The position numbers and the translations under genes are program-made. From Gammaproteobacteria bacterium (GTDB lineage Bacteria; Pseudomonadota; Gammaproteobacteria; Pseudomonadales; Azotimanducaceae): a DNA stretch of 64,000 nucleotides. Position 1 is the first letter of the stretch. Each line of letters starts with the position of its first letter. This document shows positions 53,850 through 63,340 of the stretch, piece by piece. The DNA lies in the NCBI GenBank assembly GCA_026706935.1, contig JAPOXV010000026.1, positions 1,021,721 through 1,085,720 of the forward strand, given 5' to 3'. Under the pieces are notes generated by a model. It saw only the letters and a program-made list of their open reading frames with translations, was not told where the DNA came from and made no database searches.

Positions 53850-54062
53850 TTGATGAAGAACTTTACCGCAGTAATTCAGAAGTGCTTAGAAACCGGCCTC
53901 TATATTGCACACGTACCAGGTCACGTTGGCGCTCACACCCAAGGAGAATCGCAAGAAGAACTTTACGACAATCTGAAGGAAGTGCTTGAGTTGATACATA
54001 AGGATGGCTCGCCTCAGATTGACGGAGAATTTGTCGGAATTGAAGAAATTTCACTTGCTTAG
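53850..54062 (+). CDS. HicB-family antitoxin
   Basis: A 70-aa HicB-type protein: TAVIQKCLETGLYIAHVPGHVGAHTQGESQEELYDNLKEVLELIHKDG is the partial-RNaseH-like fold of HicB antitoxins, without the longer DNA-binding tail of some members. It should neutralise HicA; the adjacent hicA is broken, so this is probably an orphan antitoxin. An ATG pair at 53850/53853 begins it. Confidence 0.85.
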   Translation: MMKNFTAVIQKCLETGLYIAHVPGHVGAHTQGESQEELYDNLKEVLELIHKDGSPQIDGEFVGIEEISLA

Positions 54063-54065
54063 CCA

Positions 54066-54290
54066 ATTTCGCCTGCCGAAGCTGTTTTAAAACCCTCGGA
54101 GGTGGCGAAAATTCTCAATCGCTCCGATTTGAGGACGTTAGGTAGAAAGGATTTCACAAGCGATTTCGTCATCCGGATGGTCGAAATACGACGCTTCCCG
54201 TTCACCGTGGGTGCGACGTTTCGCCCGTTGTTCTCCAACTAATCTGTAGGGACATTGGTGGTTCTGTAGAGGATTTGCCGCTAGGCGTTA
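54066..54290 (+). pseudogene. hicA toxin remnant with frameshifts and a nonsense codon
   Basis: HicA is recognisable only when frames are joined: RLPKL at about 54070-54084 ends in TAA; KPSEVAKILNR continues one frame over from 54090; then the third part reads FEDVR, TAG (54143-54145, where the family usually has Gln), KGFHKRFRHPDGRNTTLPVHRG and LICRDIGGSVEDL to about 54290. The normal ATG is missing. The catalytic His of HicA is in the position read as KGFHKRF. With no start, at least two frame changes and one stop, no toxin is made. It directly follows hicB. Confidence 0.85.
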
Positions 54291-54573
54291 GATCTACTAC
54301 AAACAGAATTCACATTTGTTGGCTGCGGCTAAGTGTTCCACTAGTTAGATTGAGACGTGAACTACTCAGATATCAATTTCGTACGGAGCATCGTTGAATA
54401 TTGGTCCTAGCTCATTCAGATCGCGAGGCGCGTCAAGTTTTGTCGTTGGCAGTTTGTGAAGGTGTCGGTAACGAGCATTCTTGCGTATAGTCGATTCGAG
54501 CGGTTAACGAAGTAGATAGCTAACATCTCTCTTGAAGGACGCGGATCAACCGATTAGGTGCGATAAGGAAAAA

Positions 54574-55866
54574 TCAGTACCCCCTAGGTGAGTCAGATCT
54601 GGCGTTGAATAATCGAACGACGGTACCAGCAGAGCTAGGATCGGTTCGAACTGATTCGACCGTTCCTTCTTCACCAGACATGGCCAGATATGCCTTCATG
54701 CGCATACTTGATAACGGGTGAAGTTCACCCGCACCAAACGGCCACACACCTTCATCCGCCTTGATGTTTCGGCATATCTCTTGTGCATGCGGTGAGAGTT
54801 TCTGCCAAATCTCATGTGGCATCGTTCGCTGAAAGTGCTTGCCTGGTCGTGTATTCGCTGAATACTCAACACTAGGCAACGCGCGGATTTCGTTCGACAG
54901 GTTCGGTGTCGCCCCATGCCAACAGCGAGTATCTCTGAAGATCGCACTTCCTGCCGGCGCGCCAACCAGCGTTGAGAGTCGCATCCATTCCGGTTCGTCG
55001 TAGATCGACGGGGGAGGGGAGAGATTGGTATGTGTACCTGGAATCTGACGAATAGGACCGTTTTCCCAAGTCAAATCCGTCAGGGTGAAGTTAATTGTGA
55101 CACCTGTGTTCGCGAAGTCCATAACTCGACGTTGTGATTTGAAATCGAGCGCCTCAAATTCCTTACTTGCGTCAAGGTTCAATCGGTTCAATATCAAGAC
55201 ACGTTTGAGTCGCGCTTCACCGTCCTGCTGCTCATCAAGTCCATCTGTATGAAGGTGTTGATATTCGATCGCACCAGGTAGACTAAGGTCGCCACCACCG
55301 CCCCATACCGAGTAGTCTGATGATCCGAAAATCTCACAAAGAATTGGCGTTGTTGTGGGCATGTCGATGATGCCTGCCCATGCCGGTTCGTGCATCATCT
55401 GACGTGACGCCGAACACGTGCCGTAGCAGTACCGATGAGGTAGTCGTCCGGTTTCCTGGAGGTACTTTCGATCGTTGTCGTGCGGCTTCGACAGAATCGT
55501 TCTCAGATTCCTCTCGCACGCTTCACGCATCGCTGCCAAATGCTCTGGGCTGAGTGCATCTTTGACGACTACAAATCCATCTCGGTGGAAAATCGTCGCG
55601 GCGCGTTGGACCTCCGAAGGCTCACAGATCTCAAGTCCACGAATGCCGTTGTTTTCCCGTAGGTGTTGCCTCAGAGCTAGCACTTCTGGATGGTTGCTAA
55701 CGCGTTGAGACGGCGCTCTCGGATCCGGTTCCCCATAGTTTGGATCTCCCGTCACGAAATTGCCGGTTTCGTCAACGTGCTCATTCGGAGGGAGATGCTC
55801 ATCCCAACCTACTTTCGAGGAACCAGATACGCGTAATGTCGCGAGTTCCTGCGCTAGAGTCATCAT
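54574..55866 (-). CDS. Phytanoyl-CoA dioxygenase (PhyH) family protein, long form
   Basis: A 430-aa oxygenase, longer than typical PhyH proteins because of a ~85-residue N-terminal extension. The core starts at HRDGFVVVKDALSPEHLAAM; metal ligands are H206-T-D208 in YQHLHTDGLD and a distal His in RDTRCWHGATPNLSNE. Fe(II) and 2-oxoglutarate dependence are family knowledge; the substrate is unknown. It is preceded on the minus strand by a strong terminator, so it has its own promoter. Confidence 0.85.
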   Translation of the reverse strand: MMTLAQELATLRVSGSSKVGWDEHLPPNEHVDETGNFVTGDPNYGEPDPRAPSQRVSNHPEVLALRQHLRENNGIRGLEICEPSEVQRAATIFHRDGFVVVKDALSPEHLAAMREACERNLRTILSKPHDNDRKYLQETGRLPHRYCYGTCSASRQMMHEPAWAGIIDMPTTTPILCEIFGSSDYSVWGGGGDLSLPGAIEYQHLHTDGLDEQQDGEARLKRVLILNRLNLDASKEFEALDFKSQRRVMDFANTGVTINFTLTDLTWENGPIRQIPGTHTNLSPPPSIYDEPEWMRLSTLVGAPAGSAIFRDTRCWHGATPNLSNEIRALPSVEYSANTRPGKHFQRTMPHEIWQKLSPHAQEICRNIKADEGVWPFGAGELHPLSSMRMKAYLAMSGEEGTVESVRTDPSSAGTVVRLFNARSDSPRGY

Positions 55867-55961
55867 GTCACGATTGATGAGCTATTACGAATCATCTCAG
55901 GAGCAAGTTTAATCGCCAAACACTAAGCGCCGGAATATATCAATTCAATTCAAAGTTGAAT

Positions 55962-55994
55962 AAAAAAGGGCAGAGAATTTCTCTGCCCTTTTTC
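55962..55994 (-). terminator. Rho-independent terminator (both-strand type)
   Basis: Long stem around GGGCAGAGA/TCTCTGCCC flanked by A6 on one side and T5 on the other (55962-55994). On the minus strand it sits 62 bp after the D-aminoacylase stop at 56056 and ends with a T-tract, a textbook terminator. Confidence 0.9.
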
Positions 55995-56055
55995 GTTTAT
56001 AACGTATTGACGCGAGTCTGGTGAGTTCAAGTCATCAAGGCGCCGAACGGTCGTG

Positions 56056-57717
56056 CTAGCGTGTGTAGCTTCGTAAGACCTCGCCTGGATGATTACCTGT
56101 GTGTTCGTCGTCTCTCAGAATGACCTGACCGTTGCAGATCGTCGCGTCGTACCCTACAGCACGTTGGATGAACCGTGGGGCGTTGCCAGGAAAATCGTGA
56201 ACTAATTCCGGTTGACGTTCTTCAAGGTTCTCGGTGTTAATAACGTTTATGTCCGCACGCTTACCTGCGCTTAACGTACCGCGATCTCGCAATCCGAGCA
56301 CTCGCGCCGGCTCGCCGCTAATACGTCGGACAGCCTCCTGTAGTGAATAGACACCTCTATCTCGATGCCAATGAGATAGAACGAATGTGGACCAACCGGA
56401 ATCAATCATCTGGCTCACGTGAGCGCCAGCGTCGCCGAGACCCGGCATCGCCCACTCGGTGGTGATCATGGCTTCTAGTTTCTCCAGATTCACGTTGAAC
56501 TGACGAACGTGGAACTGAGCTTTCCCGTTGGTCTCAAGCATGTAACGTAGCCACGTTTCGACAGGGTGTTCACCCGCTTCCTCGGCCATGTCGTATAGAC
56601 TCTCATAACGAGACTGTGTGTAGTTCGGTCGCAGTGCGTCACCCATGTAATACTGTCGCTTAAGCGGTCGCATCATTTCGTCGTGGTGCGGATGGTTCTT
56701 GATCTCGTCAACCAACTCTTTGCGGAATTCCGCGTCTTTTATGGCTTCCAGTCTTCCTTCGAGCGTTTCGATCTCGCGGAGCTTGTTCCAAGCTGGCGTT
56801 CGGAAGTACAGATTGTGCGCGAGTCCAACGACTCCGCCGCCGCTACGAGGGACCGTAACTGCGGTCACATCTAGACCTTTCTTTCGCATCGCTGAGACTC
56901 GCTCATCGAAGATGGCACCGTGCTCTGCGATCGCACTGAAGAGCACAGGTCCCGTGCGTGCTTCAGCTTCAAGCAAGTCGATTTCGTTTTCCAGATCACC
57001 GAAGTGTGGTACGACTTGCATCAGGCCACCGTTATCGCCTACTGCTTTGGCGATCGCCAAGAGCTCTTCGCGACTTGCGAATGTGCCTGGGATTGGTCGA
57101 CGATCGGGCAGCGTATGACCAGGATGACGGTTGACGGAAAAGCCGATTGCGCCTTCTTTTACCGATTGCCCTGCGAGCGCAGCAATCTGCTCGATTTCTT
57201 CTGGTGTCGCCTGCTCTTCAATGGCACGTTCGCCCATCACGTAAGTGCGTGTAGCGCTATGCCCGACCAAGCCAGTGATATTGATCATGGGACCGAGCCT
57301 TTCAAGACTGTCCAGATAACCTCCATACGTCTCCCAATCCCACGGTAGACCGGTCAAGATCGCATATTTCGGGATGTCCTCTACGGTTTCCATCATCCCT
57401 GCAAGGAACTCTTGGTCCTCTTTCTTACAGGGCGCAAAGGTCACACCACAGTTTCCTAGGAGCGCGGTTGTGACGCCGTGCCAGGACACGGACGTAAGTT
57501 TGCGATCCCAACCTGCTTGAGCGTCCAGATGGGTATGGAGATCAACGAATCCGGGCGTTACTACGCGACCTTCTGCGGAAATCTCTTCTTTGCCTTTTTC
57601 ACTAACGTCGCCGAGTGCAGAAATGAACTTGCCATCGATAGAGATGTCCCCGACGTAAGGTTCTGCACCTGTTCCATCAACGATGGTGCCGTTTCGTATA
57701 ACGAGGTCGTGAGCCAC
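56056..57717 (-). CDS. N-acyl-D-amino-acid deacylase family amidohydrolase (second copy)
   Basis: A 553-aa paralog of the 42215-43870 enzyme, alignable from end to end (same MxHDLVIR start, H61-T-H63 in GFVDLHTHLDAQ, LLGNCGVTFAPCK with the metal Cys, GHSATRTYVMG, LGDAGAHVSQMIDSGW). The active site is intact. It differs enough that both copies have probably been kept for different substrates. It lies 135 bp downstream of the TonB receptor gene on the same strand, which hints at uptake of its substrate through that receptor (inference). Confidence 0.86.
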   Translation of the reverse strand: MAHDLVIRNGTIVDGTGAEPYVGDISIDGKFISALGDVSEKGKEEISAEGRVVTPGFVDLHTHLDAQAGWDRKLTSVSWHGVTTALLGNCGVTFAPCKKEDQEFLAGMMETVEDIPKYAILTGLPWDWETYGGYLDSLERLGPMINITGLVGHSATRTYVMGERAIEEQATPEEIEQIAALAGQSVKEGAIGFSVNRHPGHTLPDRRPIPGTFASREELLAIAKAVGDNGGLMQVVPHFGDLENEIDLLEAEARTGPVLFSAIAEHGAIFDERVSAMRKKGLDVTAVTVPRSGGGVVGLAHNLYFRTPAWNKLREIETLEGRLEAIKDAEFRKELVDEIKNHPHHDEMMRPLKRQYYMGDALRPNYTQSRYESLYDMAEEAGEHPVETWLRYMLETNGKAQFHVRQFNVNLEKLEAMITTEWAMPGLGDAGAHVSQMIDSGWSTFVLSHWHRDRGVYSLQEAVRRISGEPARVLGLRDRGTLSAGKRADINVINTENLEERQPELVHDFPGNAPRFIQRAVGYDATICNGQVILRDDEHTGNHPGEVLRSYTR

Positions 57718-57852
57718 TCTATAACCCTCCTACGGGTTAACGCTTACTGGATTCTCACTCAATTTTACGGTCGACTCTTGCCTAGCTCGGACCATCGCCA
57801 GGCGACGCACTTCGATTTGAAGACACTCACCGACCGCCAGTTTCTCTGCGGT

Positions 57853-60735
57853 CTAGTCTCTCTGTCGGTAATGAAACCGAAGGTATACCGTTCGTCCTTT
57901 GATGTCGTGGACGAAGCCGTCAAATGCTGGTCGCAGGTTGTATCGATGAATACCTGCCTGCCCTGTCGGAAGCGGCGGCGGATCCCTATCAAGCAGATTC
58001 CTTGCACCGAGCGTTAGGGAGACCTCACCGTTGAGGACATTTTCAAACGCGTATCTGTAGTTCGCATCCAACGTTGTCCATGAGGCGATCTTTGGTTGTG
58101 AGGCGACTTCATCGTTCTTGTATGAGTCAATGTAACGAATCGCGACGTTCATTGATTGGTGCCTACGATTCCATGAAAGTCCGAGATTGACGCGCACCGC
58201 TGGCGTTGGCGCGAAGCCGTTTGTGTCGTTTCGACTACCGAGTCGATCAATGAAGCCTTCTCCAGCAGAGTTCACGTCAAACCGAGTCAGTATCGTGGTA
58301 TCAGCGCTAACTCGAAAATCGCCGACGCTGGAGTTGAAGTCGTAGAACGTGTTCGCGTCGATGCCTTGTGTTTTCACTGCGCCTACATTTTGATACGTTG
58401 TAGAAACGATGCTCAGTTGCCCAGAAGAATCACGCTGAATGCGCGGGTCATTAGGTCGGCCATCGTCGCGGCAGTCATCGTCAACGATGGCCTGAAAACT
58501 GCGACCTTGCGCGATGACATTGCGATAGTCCAGCGACCAGTAATCGAGGCTAATACCTATGCTATCGCTAGGACGAATCAACGACCCAATATTCATAGAT
58601 TGCGCGGATTGAGGTTTGAGATCAGCTCCGTGTAATACCGCTACTGAATTGAAGTTGTCACCGCGATTGATGATCTCACCGGTGGAATCGACGGTACATT
58701 GTCCAACCCCCTGCCCGTCGAATCGGAAAGGGTCTGTTAGGGTGCGAGCGCTTGTGTTCCCGGCCACTTGAAACACGCTGGGTGACTGAAACGAAGTACC
58801 CCAAGAGAACCGCAACGAGACAGTATCGTTCACGAAGAACTGTGCGGCAATCTTTGGATCGGTCGTATTGCCTGCTTGATCGTATCTCTCATGGCGAGCA
58901 GCAAGTTGTATTTCGGTGCGACTACCCAGATACGTAAGACTCTCTGCGAAAACTGCCCAGACACGCTGTTCCGATTCTCGTGGAAACTCTCTTAGTTCTC
59001 GAGGTCCTGTCCCTGCCTCATTCAATGGGTCTGGTTGGTACGAGTAGTAGAGGTCGCGGAATTGTGCGCCTACTGCCAGTTGGATGGGCTCGTCTAGACC
59101 TTCGGATATGTCGCCGGAAGCCATGATCTCGCCGACGTTTAGGACGCTTCGCGCTCGTTCCATTCGCACTCGCTCGAACTGTTTTAGCGCCTCGCGATCG
59201 TTAGCTGCTCGTTTCCCTATCAGCGCGGGATTCAATCCGTTGTGTTCGGGTGTTTTAGGTGTGACAAGATCAGGTGAGACTAAGCGCGTTCCAAACGGAT
59301 TCCACGTGCCGTCGATGATTGAATTTGCGAATGCGGCTGCTTCCCAATGACGTTCAGAACTTACCGAAAGATCGGAACTCGCTTGAGTAAAGTGTGCTTC
59401 GCTCGTCCAACCGTTCAAAAAGTCGTTACGGAACCCAAGAGATATCCGCAGATTCTCGAATTGACGTAGCTCGTCACCGGAATTGCGACCAAAAGCTTCT
59501 GCGCCGATTGGGCGACCGAAATAGCCAACCGATACGGCTTCGTGTTCTTCGGGGATCCAATCCTCAGGAGCGATATATTCGAGAATGCCATCGCTATCAG
59601 GATCGGTCCAGAAATTGAACGGGTGATTACTCGGTACGAAGAATTCGTTGGTTCTGTCAACATTTCCGTTAAAAAGCAACATATTGCCGACGCGATCCTT
59701 CACTTCGTTCGAGGAATAACCTATCTCGGAAACGAGTGTTAATTGATCAGTTAGGTTGAATTCAATATCGGTGAAGTACTGTGCGCGTTTCTCTGCTGCG
59801 ATCATCGTTCTTTGATCGGAAAAGTCCATGCGGCAGAGAGAGCCACTCGGATAGCCACCACCAAGTCTGCAATCTGGGTCTGGGAAACGAGGCGTATCCA
59901 ATCCGTCGACTTGAAAAGGTACGAAGGTACCGCCCGGTCGCGCTATTGCCCTTCGGAAACTACCAGGTGAACCACGCCCTGAATCGAAGGACCCCTCGAC
60001 GATATCGCCATCCTGATTCGGGTCAATCGCACGTGGGCTCATCCACTCGAAATCAGTGCGGAAAATTTCGTTCTGTTCATACCATGTTCCGTAGAGATTG
60101 ATATAGCCTCTGGTCACATCGAAACCACCCGCTACGCTCACGTCGAACGCATCGTTGCGGGCACCACGGTAGCCCCCAGCGACTTCAAGTCCATTCAAGT
60201 CTTTTCGTGTGACGATATTTGCGACGCCAGCAACTGCCTGAGAACCGTAGGTTGCGGATGCACCGTCACGGAGAATCTCAACTCTGTCGATCATCAACAC
60301 TGGTAGTGAGTTAATGTCGAAAAAGCTCTGGCCGACGTCGTTCGACACTGGTGCTAATCCTGCACGCCGGCCGTTAATCAGCGTTAGCGTCGAGGACAGA
60401 CCCACACCTCTTAGACTAAATTGGGAAACGCCTTGCAGGTAGGTCTGTTGTGTCGCGAGGTAAGAACCTGTATTCGAAGTAAGACTTGAGAGAATATCGA
60501 CGGGTTGAGATGCGCCTACCGAACGCAAGAGTTCCGTGTCAAGTACCTGCACAGGCGCACGGCCTTCGAATACTTCCTTGCGCCTAATAAGTGTGCCGAC
60601 AACGACAACCTCCTCAATCTCGGGTTGAGAAGAATCCGAATCCTCAGTTTCGTTCGCGACGGTCTGTAGCGAGTAGATTGACGTGAGAATAAGAGTGAGG
60701 CACCAAATGTGACGCTTCAAAACTTGATAGCTCAA
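57853..60735 (-). CDS. TonB-dependent outer-membrane receptor
   Basis: A 960-aa receptor: signal peptide to about residue 28, a TonB-box-like EEVVVVGTLIRR, then the plug domain (VQVLDTELLRSVGASQPVDIL; RVEILRDGASATYGSQAVAGVANIVTRK) and a long beta-barrel ending in YLRFHYRQRD. The plug style (NGRRAGLAPVSND, 'LRDGASATYGS') matches receptors common in marine Gammaproteobacteria that take up peptides or oligosaccharides. Substrate unknown; nearest partner genes are the D-aminoacylase downstream and a TPR protein upstream. Confidence 0.93.
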   Translation of the reverse strand: MSYQVLKRHIWCLTLILTSIYSLQTVANETEDSDSSQPEIEEVVVVGTLIRRKEVFEGRAPVQVLDTELLRSVGASQPVDILSSLTSNTGSYLATQQTYLQGVSQFSLRGVGLSSTLTLINGRRAGLAPVSNDVGQSFFDINSLPVLMIDRVEILRDGASATYGSQAVAGVANIVTRKDLNGLEVAGGYRGARNDAFDVSVAGGFDVTRGYINLYGTWYEQNEIFRTDFEWMSPRAIDPNQDGDIVEGSFDSGRGSPGSFRRAIARPGGTFVPFQVDGLDTPRFPDPDCRLGGGYPSGSLCRMDFSDQRTMIAAEKRAQYFTDIEFNLTDQLTLVSEIGYSSNEVKDRVGNMLLFNGNVDRTNEFFVPSNHPFNFWTDPDSDGILEYIAPEDWIPEEHEAVSVGYFGRPIGAEAFGRNSGDELRQFENLRISLGFRNDFLNGWTSEAHFTQASSDLSVSSERHWEAAAFANSIIDGTWNPFGTRLVSPDLVTPKTPEHNGLNPALIGKRAANDREALKQFERVRMERARSVLNVGEIMASGDISEGLDEPIQLAVGAQFRDLYYSYQPDPLNEAGTGPRELREFPRESEQRVWAVFAESLTYLGSRTEIQLAARHERYDQAGNTTDPKIAAQFFVNDTVSLRFSWGTSFQSPSVFQVAGNTSARTLTDPFRFDGQGVGQCTVDSTGEIINRGDNFNSVAVLHGADLKPQSAQSMNIGSLIRPSDSIGISLDYWSLDYRNVIAQGRSFQAIVDDDCRDDGRPNDPRIQRDSSGQLSIVSTTYQNVGAVKTQGIDANTFYDFNSSVGDFRVSADTTILTRFDVNSAGEGFIDRLGSRNDTNGFAPTPAVRVNLGLSWNRRHQSMNVAIRYIDSYKNDEVASQPKIASWTTLDANYRYAFENVLNGEVSLTLGARNLLDRDPPPLPTGQAGIHRYNLRPAFDGFVHDIKGRTVYLRFHYRQRD

Positions 60736-60918
60736 TCTAGTCGGTTAATCATCGTATCAGGAGAGTAGATCACTAGGTTGCGTAACAGAAATTGAACTGT
60801 ATGCCTCGGGTTTTAGATTCAAGGTAGATTGGGGAGTCGGTGAAGACGCTGATCGATTGGATCGGTATTCTGATCGGTCGAAACTTCACTGCGTCCGCCT
60901 GCGAGTGAATGTCGTCTA

Positions 60919-61620
60919 CTAGGGGTGTGTATTTTCGATATAGACGCGACTCGCAGTGCTTAGTTGGTCAGCGAAGAAATAAGCGTTTTCATCATCAGAT
61001 TTGCGTAGATTCGAGATGACCTCTTCCAGATCTTGAATACTGGAATCGCCACCTTCAGCGACAGTGTGAGTCAGTTGCTGCCATGCTGCGTGCATCGCGC
61101 GGTAGAAGTCGTTTCGTGCGAGCCCTTTTGCGCGCTCGAAAGATGAAATTGCGTCATCGTACTTGCCCGCGTTGAGCTGATGTACCCCCAATATCCAAAG
61201 TGCGTTGGGAGTAACTTCGCCGATCCGTTCCGCTAATTCAACAGTGCGTTCGGCGGCTTGTAGACCAAGTTCCTGACGCTCATCGCTAATTGGTTCGGGT
61301 GAATCTCCCCAGCCGGGCCACGTGAACGATGCGATGTTGAAGGCGACGCCTCGTGCGAATCGTCGGATTTCAACCGCCTGAGCTGGGTCTGAAGTATCAG
61401 CTCGGGCGGCGGCTTCTTCAAGGTATGCGAGCTGCAACTTCGCAACCGGTACGAACAGTGACTCTTTGCGTTCGCTCCGGAGAAACCGCATTAGTTCTGC
61501 GAGTTCTCCGAAGTCAGATTCGTCAACGGTATCAACGTCCACTGAGACTTGTGCCGTAGTCATGTCACCACCAAATAAACAGAGAAGGAAGCAGAAGCTG
61601 AGCGCTACTGTCGAACGCAC
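60919..61620 (-). CDS. Exported TPR-like helical protein
   Basis: A 233-aa protein with a signal peptide (MRSTVALSFCFLLCLFGGDMTTAQ). The mature part has helical repeats of TPR type, clearest in ALWILGVHQLNAGKYDDAISSFERAKGLARND. It probably acts as a periplasmic scaffold. It is transcribed before the TonB receptor gene (183 bp away) and after the ankyrin gene (2 bp away). Confidence 0.7.
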   Translation of the reverse strand: MRSTVALSFCFLLCLFGGDMTTAQVSVDVDTVDESDFGELAELMRFLRSERKESLFVPVAKLQLAYLEEAAARADTSDPAQAVEIRRFARGVAFNIASFTWPGWGDSPEPISDERQELGLQAAERTVELAERIGEVTPNALWILGVHQLNAGKYDDAISSFERAKGLARNDFYRAMHAAWQQLTHTVAEGGDSSIQDLEEVISNLRKSDDENAYFFADQLSTASRVYIENTHP

Positions 61621-61622
61621 GA

Positions 61623-62651
61623 TTATGAGCGGCTCCGAATCAAAGTCGCAATTTCACTAAACCCTTGCCGATCAGCTAAATCTGCCGCTTCGGGTACGTT
61701 GAGCCCTGTCTGATGGGGGTCGACACCCGAATCGAGAAGCAGTGCGCATGCCTCGTAGTTACCTGACATCGTCGCGTAATGAAGTGCAGTTCGTCCGTTG
61801 TCAGTTGTAGCGGTTACATCTGCGCCTAATTCGAGAAGTAGCTTAAGTTTGTCCAACTTAGTTCCCTTATCAGCGCGGCAGACGTATAGCAACGGTGTTA
61901 AGTCACCGTTCGGTCGTTGATTTGGCGACAAACCTTCAGTGACTAATCGTTTCAAGACGGAGATGTCGTTGGTTGCCATCCAGAGTCCGGCATCTGCAGA
62001 TTCGACAGAAGCGCCGTTCTCAAAGAGAAGGTTGAGAATCGCTGTCTCGTCGAAGTGCGCCGCGATATAGATCAGTTGAAAGCTGTAACTACTTACATCA
62101 AATCCTTGACCGATGAAGGATTTCGCTAGCTCTTGTTGCCCGCCAACGATCGCGAACGTCATTAAGGGCGAGTAGTAGATTTCGTCGTGTGGATCCTCTG
62201 CACGCAACAGCGATGGATCGTGTTCGAGTTGATGAAGTACAACGTCGGAATTACCACGGTAAGTGAGCCGAAAGAGGTCGTCTTTAGCACCATGCGCTTC
62301 GAGTAATTCCCAGATCGCTTTTCGTCGATAGAACTTACATGCTGACAGTGGCGAGAGCTGGACGAAGCTCTCGCTGTTGACGCAGCCGGTCAGATTTACA
62401 TCAACGTCTTTAGCCAAAAGCCATCGAACGAGCTCAAGGCGCCCGTGCCGAACGGCGGACCACAGTAAGGTCCGACCGTGACTCCCGCGCTTGTTCAGAA
62501 ACTCGGGATATTCGTCAAGTAGTTGGCGTATCTCTTCGACGTGTCCGCGTTCCGCGAGCTTGAGGTACTTACCAGCTAATTGCTTCTTCCAGTGACCTGG
62601 TTCAACGTCGAGCGGTTTAACCCACCTGCTCGCGGTATTGGGAACCGCCAA
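61623..62651 (-). CDS. Ankyrin-repeat protein
   Basis: About 342 aa of ankyrin repeats: YLKLAERGHVEEIRQLLDEYPEFLN, GRTLLWSAVRHGRLELVRWLLAKDVDVN, ILNLLFENGASVE and GRTALHYATMSGNYEACALLLDSGVDP are good repeats. No enzymatic domain or signal peptide seen. TTG at 62651 is my preferred start, since the longer frame to 62822 runs over the start of pnuC and its 5' part looks random. Ankyrin proteins mediate protein-protein binding; the partner is unknown. Confidence 0.75.
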   Translation of the reverse strand: MAVPNTASRWVKPLDVEPGHWKKQLAGKYLKLAERGHVEEIRQLLDEYPEFLNKRGSHGRTLLWSAVRHGRLELVRWLLAKDVDVNLTGCVNSESFVQLSPLSACKFYRRKAIWELLEAHGAKDDLFRLTYRGNSDVVLHQLEHDPSLLRAEDPHDEIYYSPLMTFAIVGGQQELAKSFIGQGFDVSSYSFQLIYIAAHFDETAILNLLFENGASVESADAGLWMATNDISVLKRLVTEGLSPNQRPNGDLTPLLYVCRADKGTKLDKLKLLLELGADVTATTDNGRTALHYATMSGNYEACALLLDSGVDPHQTGLNVPEAADLADRQGFSEIATLIRSRS

Positions 62652-62716
62652 TGCTTCGTAGAATCCGCCCGTTTTTGAAGACGCAAGTTTATTTTCTTTG
62701 TAGGTAAGGAATAGAC

Positions 62717-63340
62717 ATGGAGTCAATCGACATTCTGATGATGGGCATGGAATACACGGGTACCGTGATCGGCGTGCTTGTCGTACTGTGTCTGATCTAC
62801 GAAAAAGTCTGGGCTTGGCCACTGGGCGTGTTGTTTTGCGTATTGAGCGCCCCCGTAATGTGGCACAACAATCTATACGGATATCTAACCCTAACGTTGA
62901 TTGGTTTCCTGCCGATGAATCTGTATGGGTGGTACTACTGGTTATTTGGAACAGAACACAAAGCCGAACTGCCGATTACGCTCACGCCAAGAATCGTATG
63001 GCTCATAGCGATCACGCTCAGTGTTGTAGCGATCTTTCTTTTACCATATTTCTTCGATTTGATCGTGCCTAACTATTTCGAAGAAGCGGAATACATCTAC
63101 CTTGACAACTCAATACTGGTGCTTAGTCTCGTTGCGATGTGGTATACAGCGCGAAAACACATCGAAAACTGGTTTATATGGTTTATCGTCAACGTTGGAA
63201 CGGTTACACTCTATGCGCTGACAGAGCTATGGGGATTCATGGTGCTGTATGTCCTCTACATTGGTATGGCAATCTGGGGTTATTTGCAGTGGCGACGCTC
63301 TATGGACGCAACGTCGTCAAGTGAATCTCTGGTAACCTGA
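62717..63340 (+). CDS. pnuC: PnuC-type nicotinamide mononucleotide/riboside transporter
   Basis: A 207-aa membrane protein with about seven helices and the PnuC family blocks: YEKVWAWPLGVLFCVLSA, LYGYLTLTLIGFLPMNLYGWYYW, then DNSILVLSLVAMWYTARKHIENW and the last helix VLYIGMAIWGYLQW. It imports nicotinamide riboside or NMN for NAD synthesis by facilitated diffusion. Start ATG at 62717, only 65 bp from the ankyrin start, so the promoters overlap. Confidence 0.88.
   Translation: MESIDILMMGMEYTGTVIGVLVVLCLIYEKVWAWPLGVLFCVLSAPVMWHNNLYGYLTLTLIGFLPMNLYGWYYWLFGTEHKAELPITLTPRIVWLIAITLSVVAIFLLPYFFDLIVPNYFEEAEYIYLDNSILVLSLVAMWYTARKHIENWFIWFIVNVGTVTLYALTELWGFMVLYVLYIGMAIWGYLQWRRSMDATSSSESLVT

Noticed and set aside
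53850-54290. An active HicBA toxin-antitoxin system
   Set aside because: hicA lacks a start, has two frame changes and a stop, so no toxin can be made.
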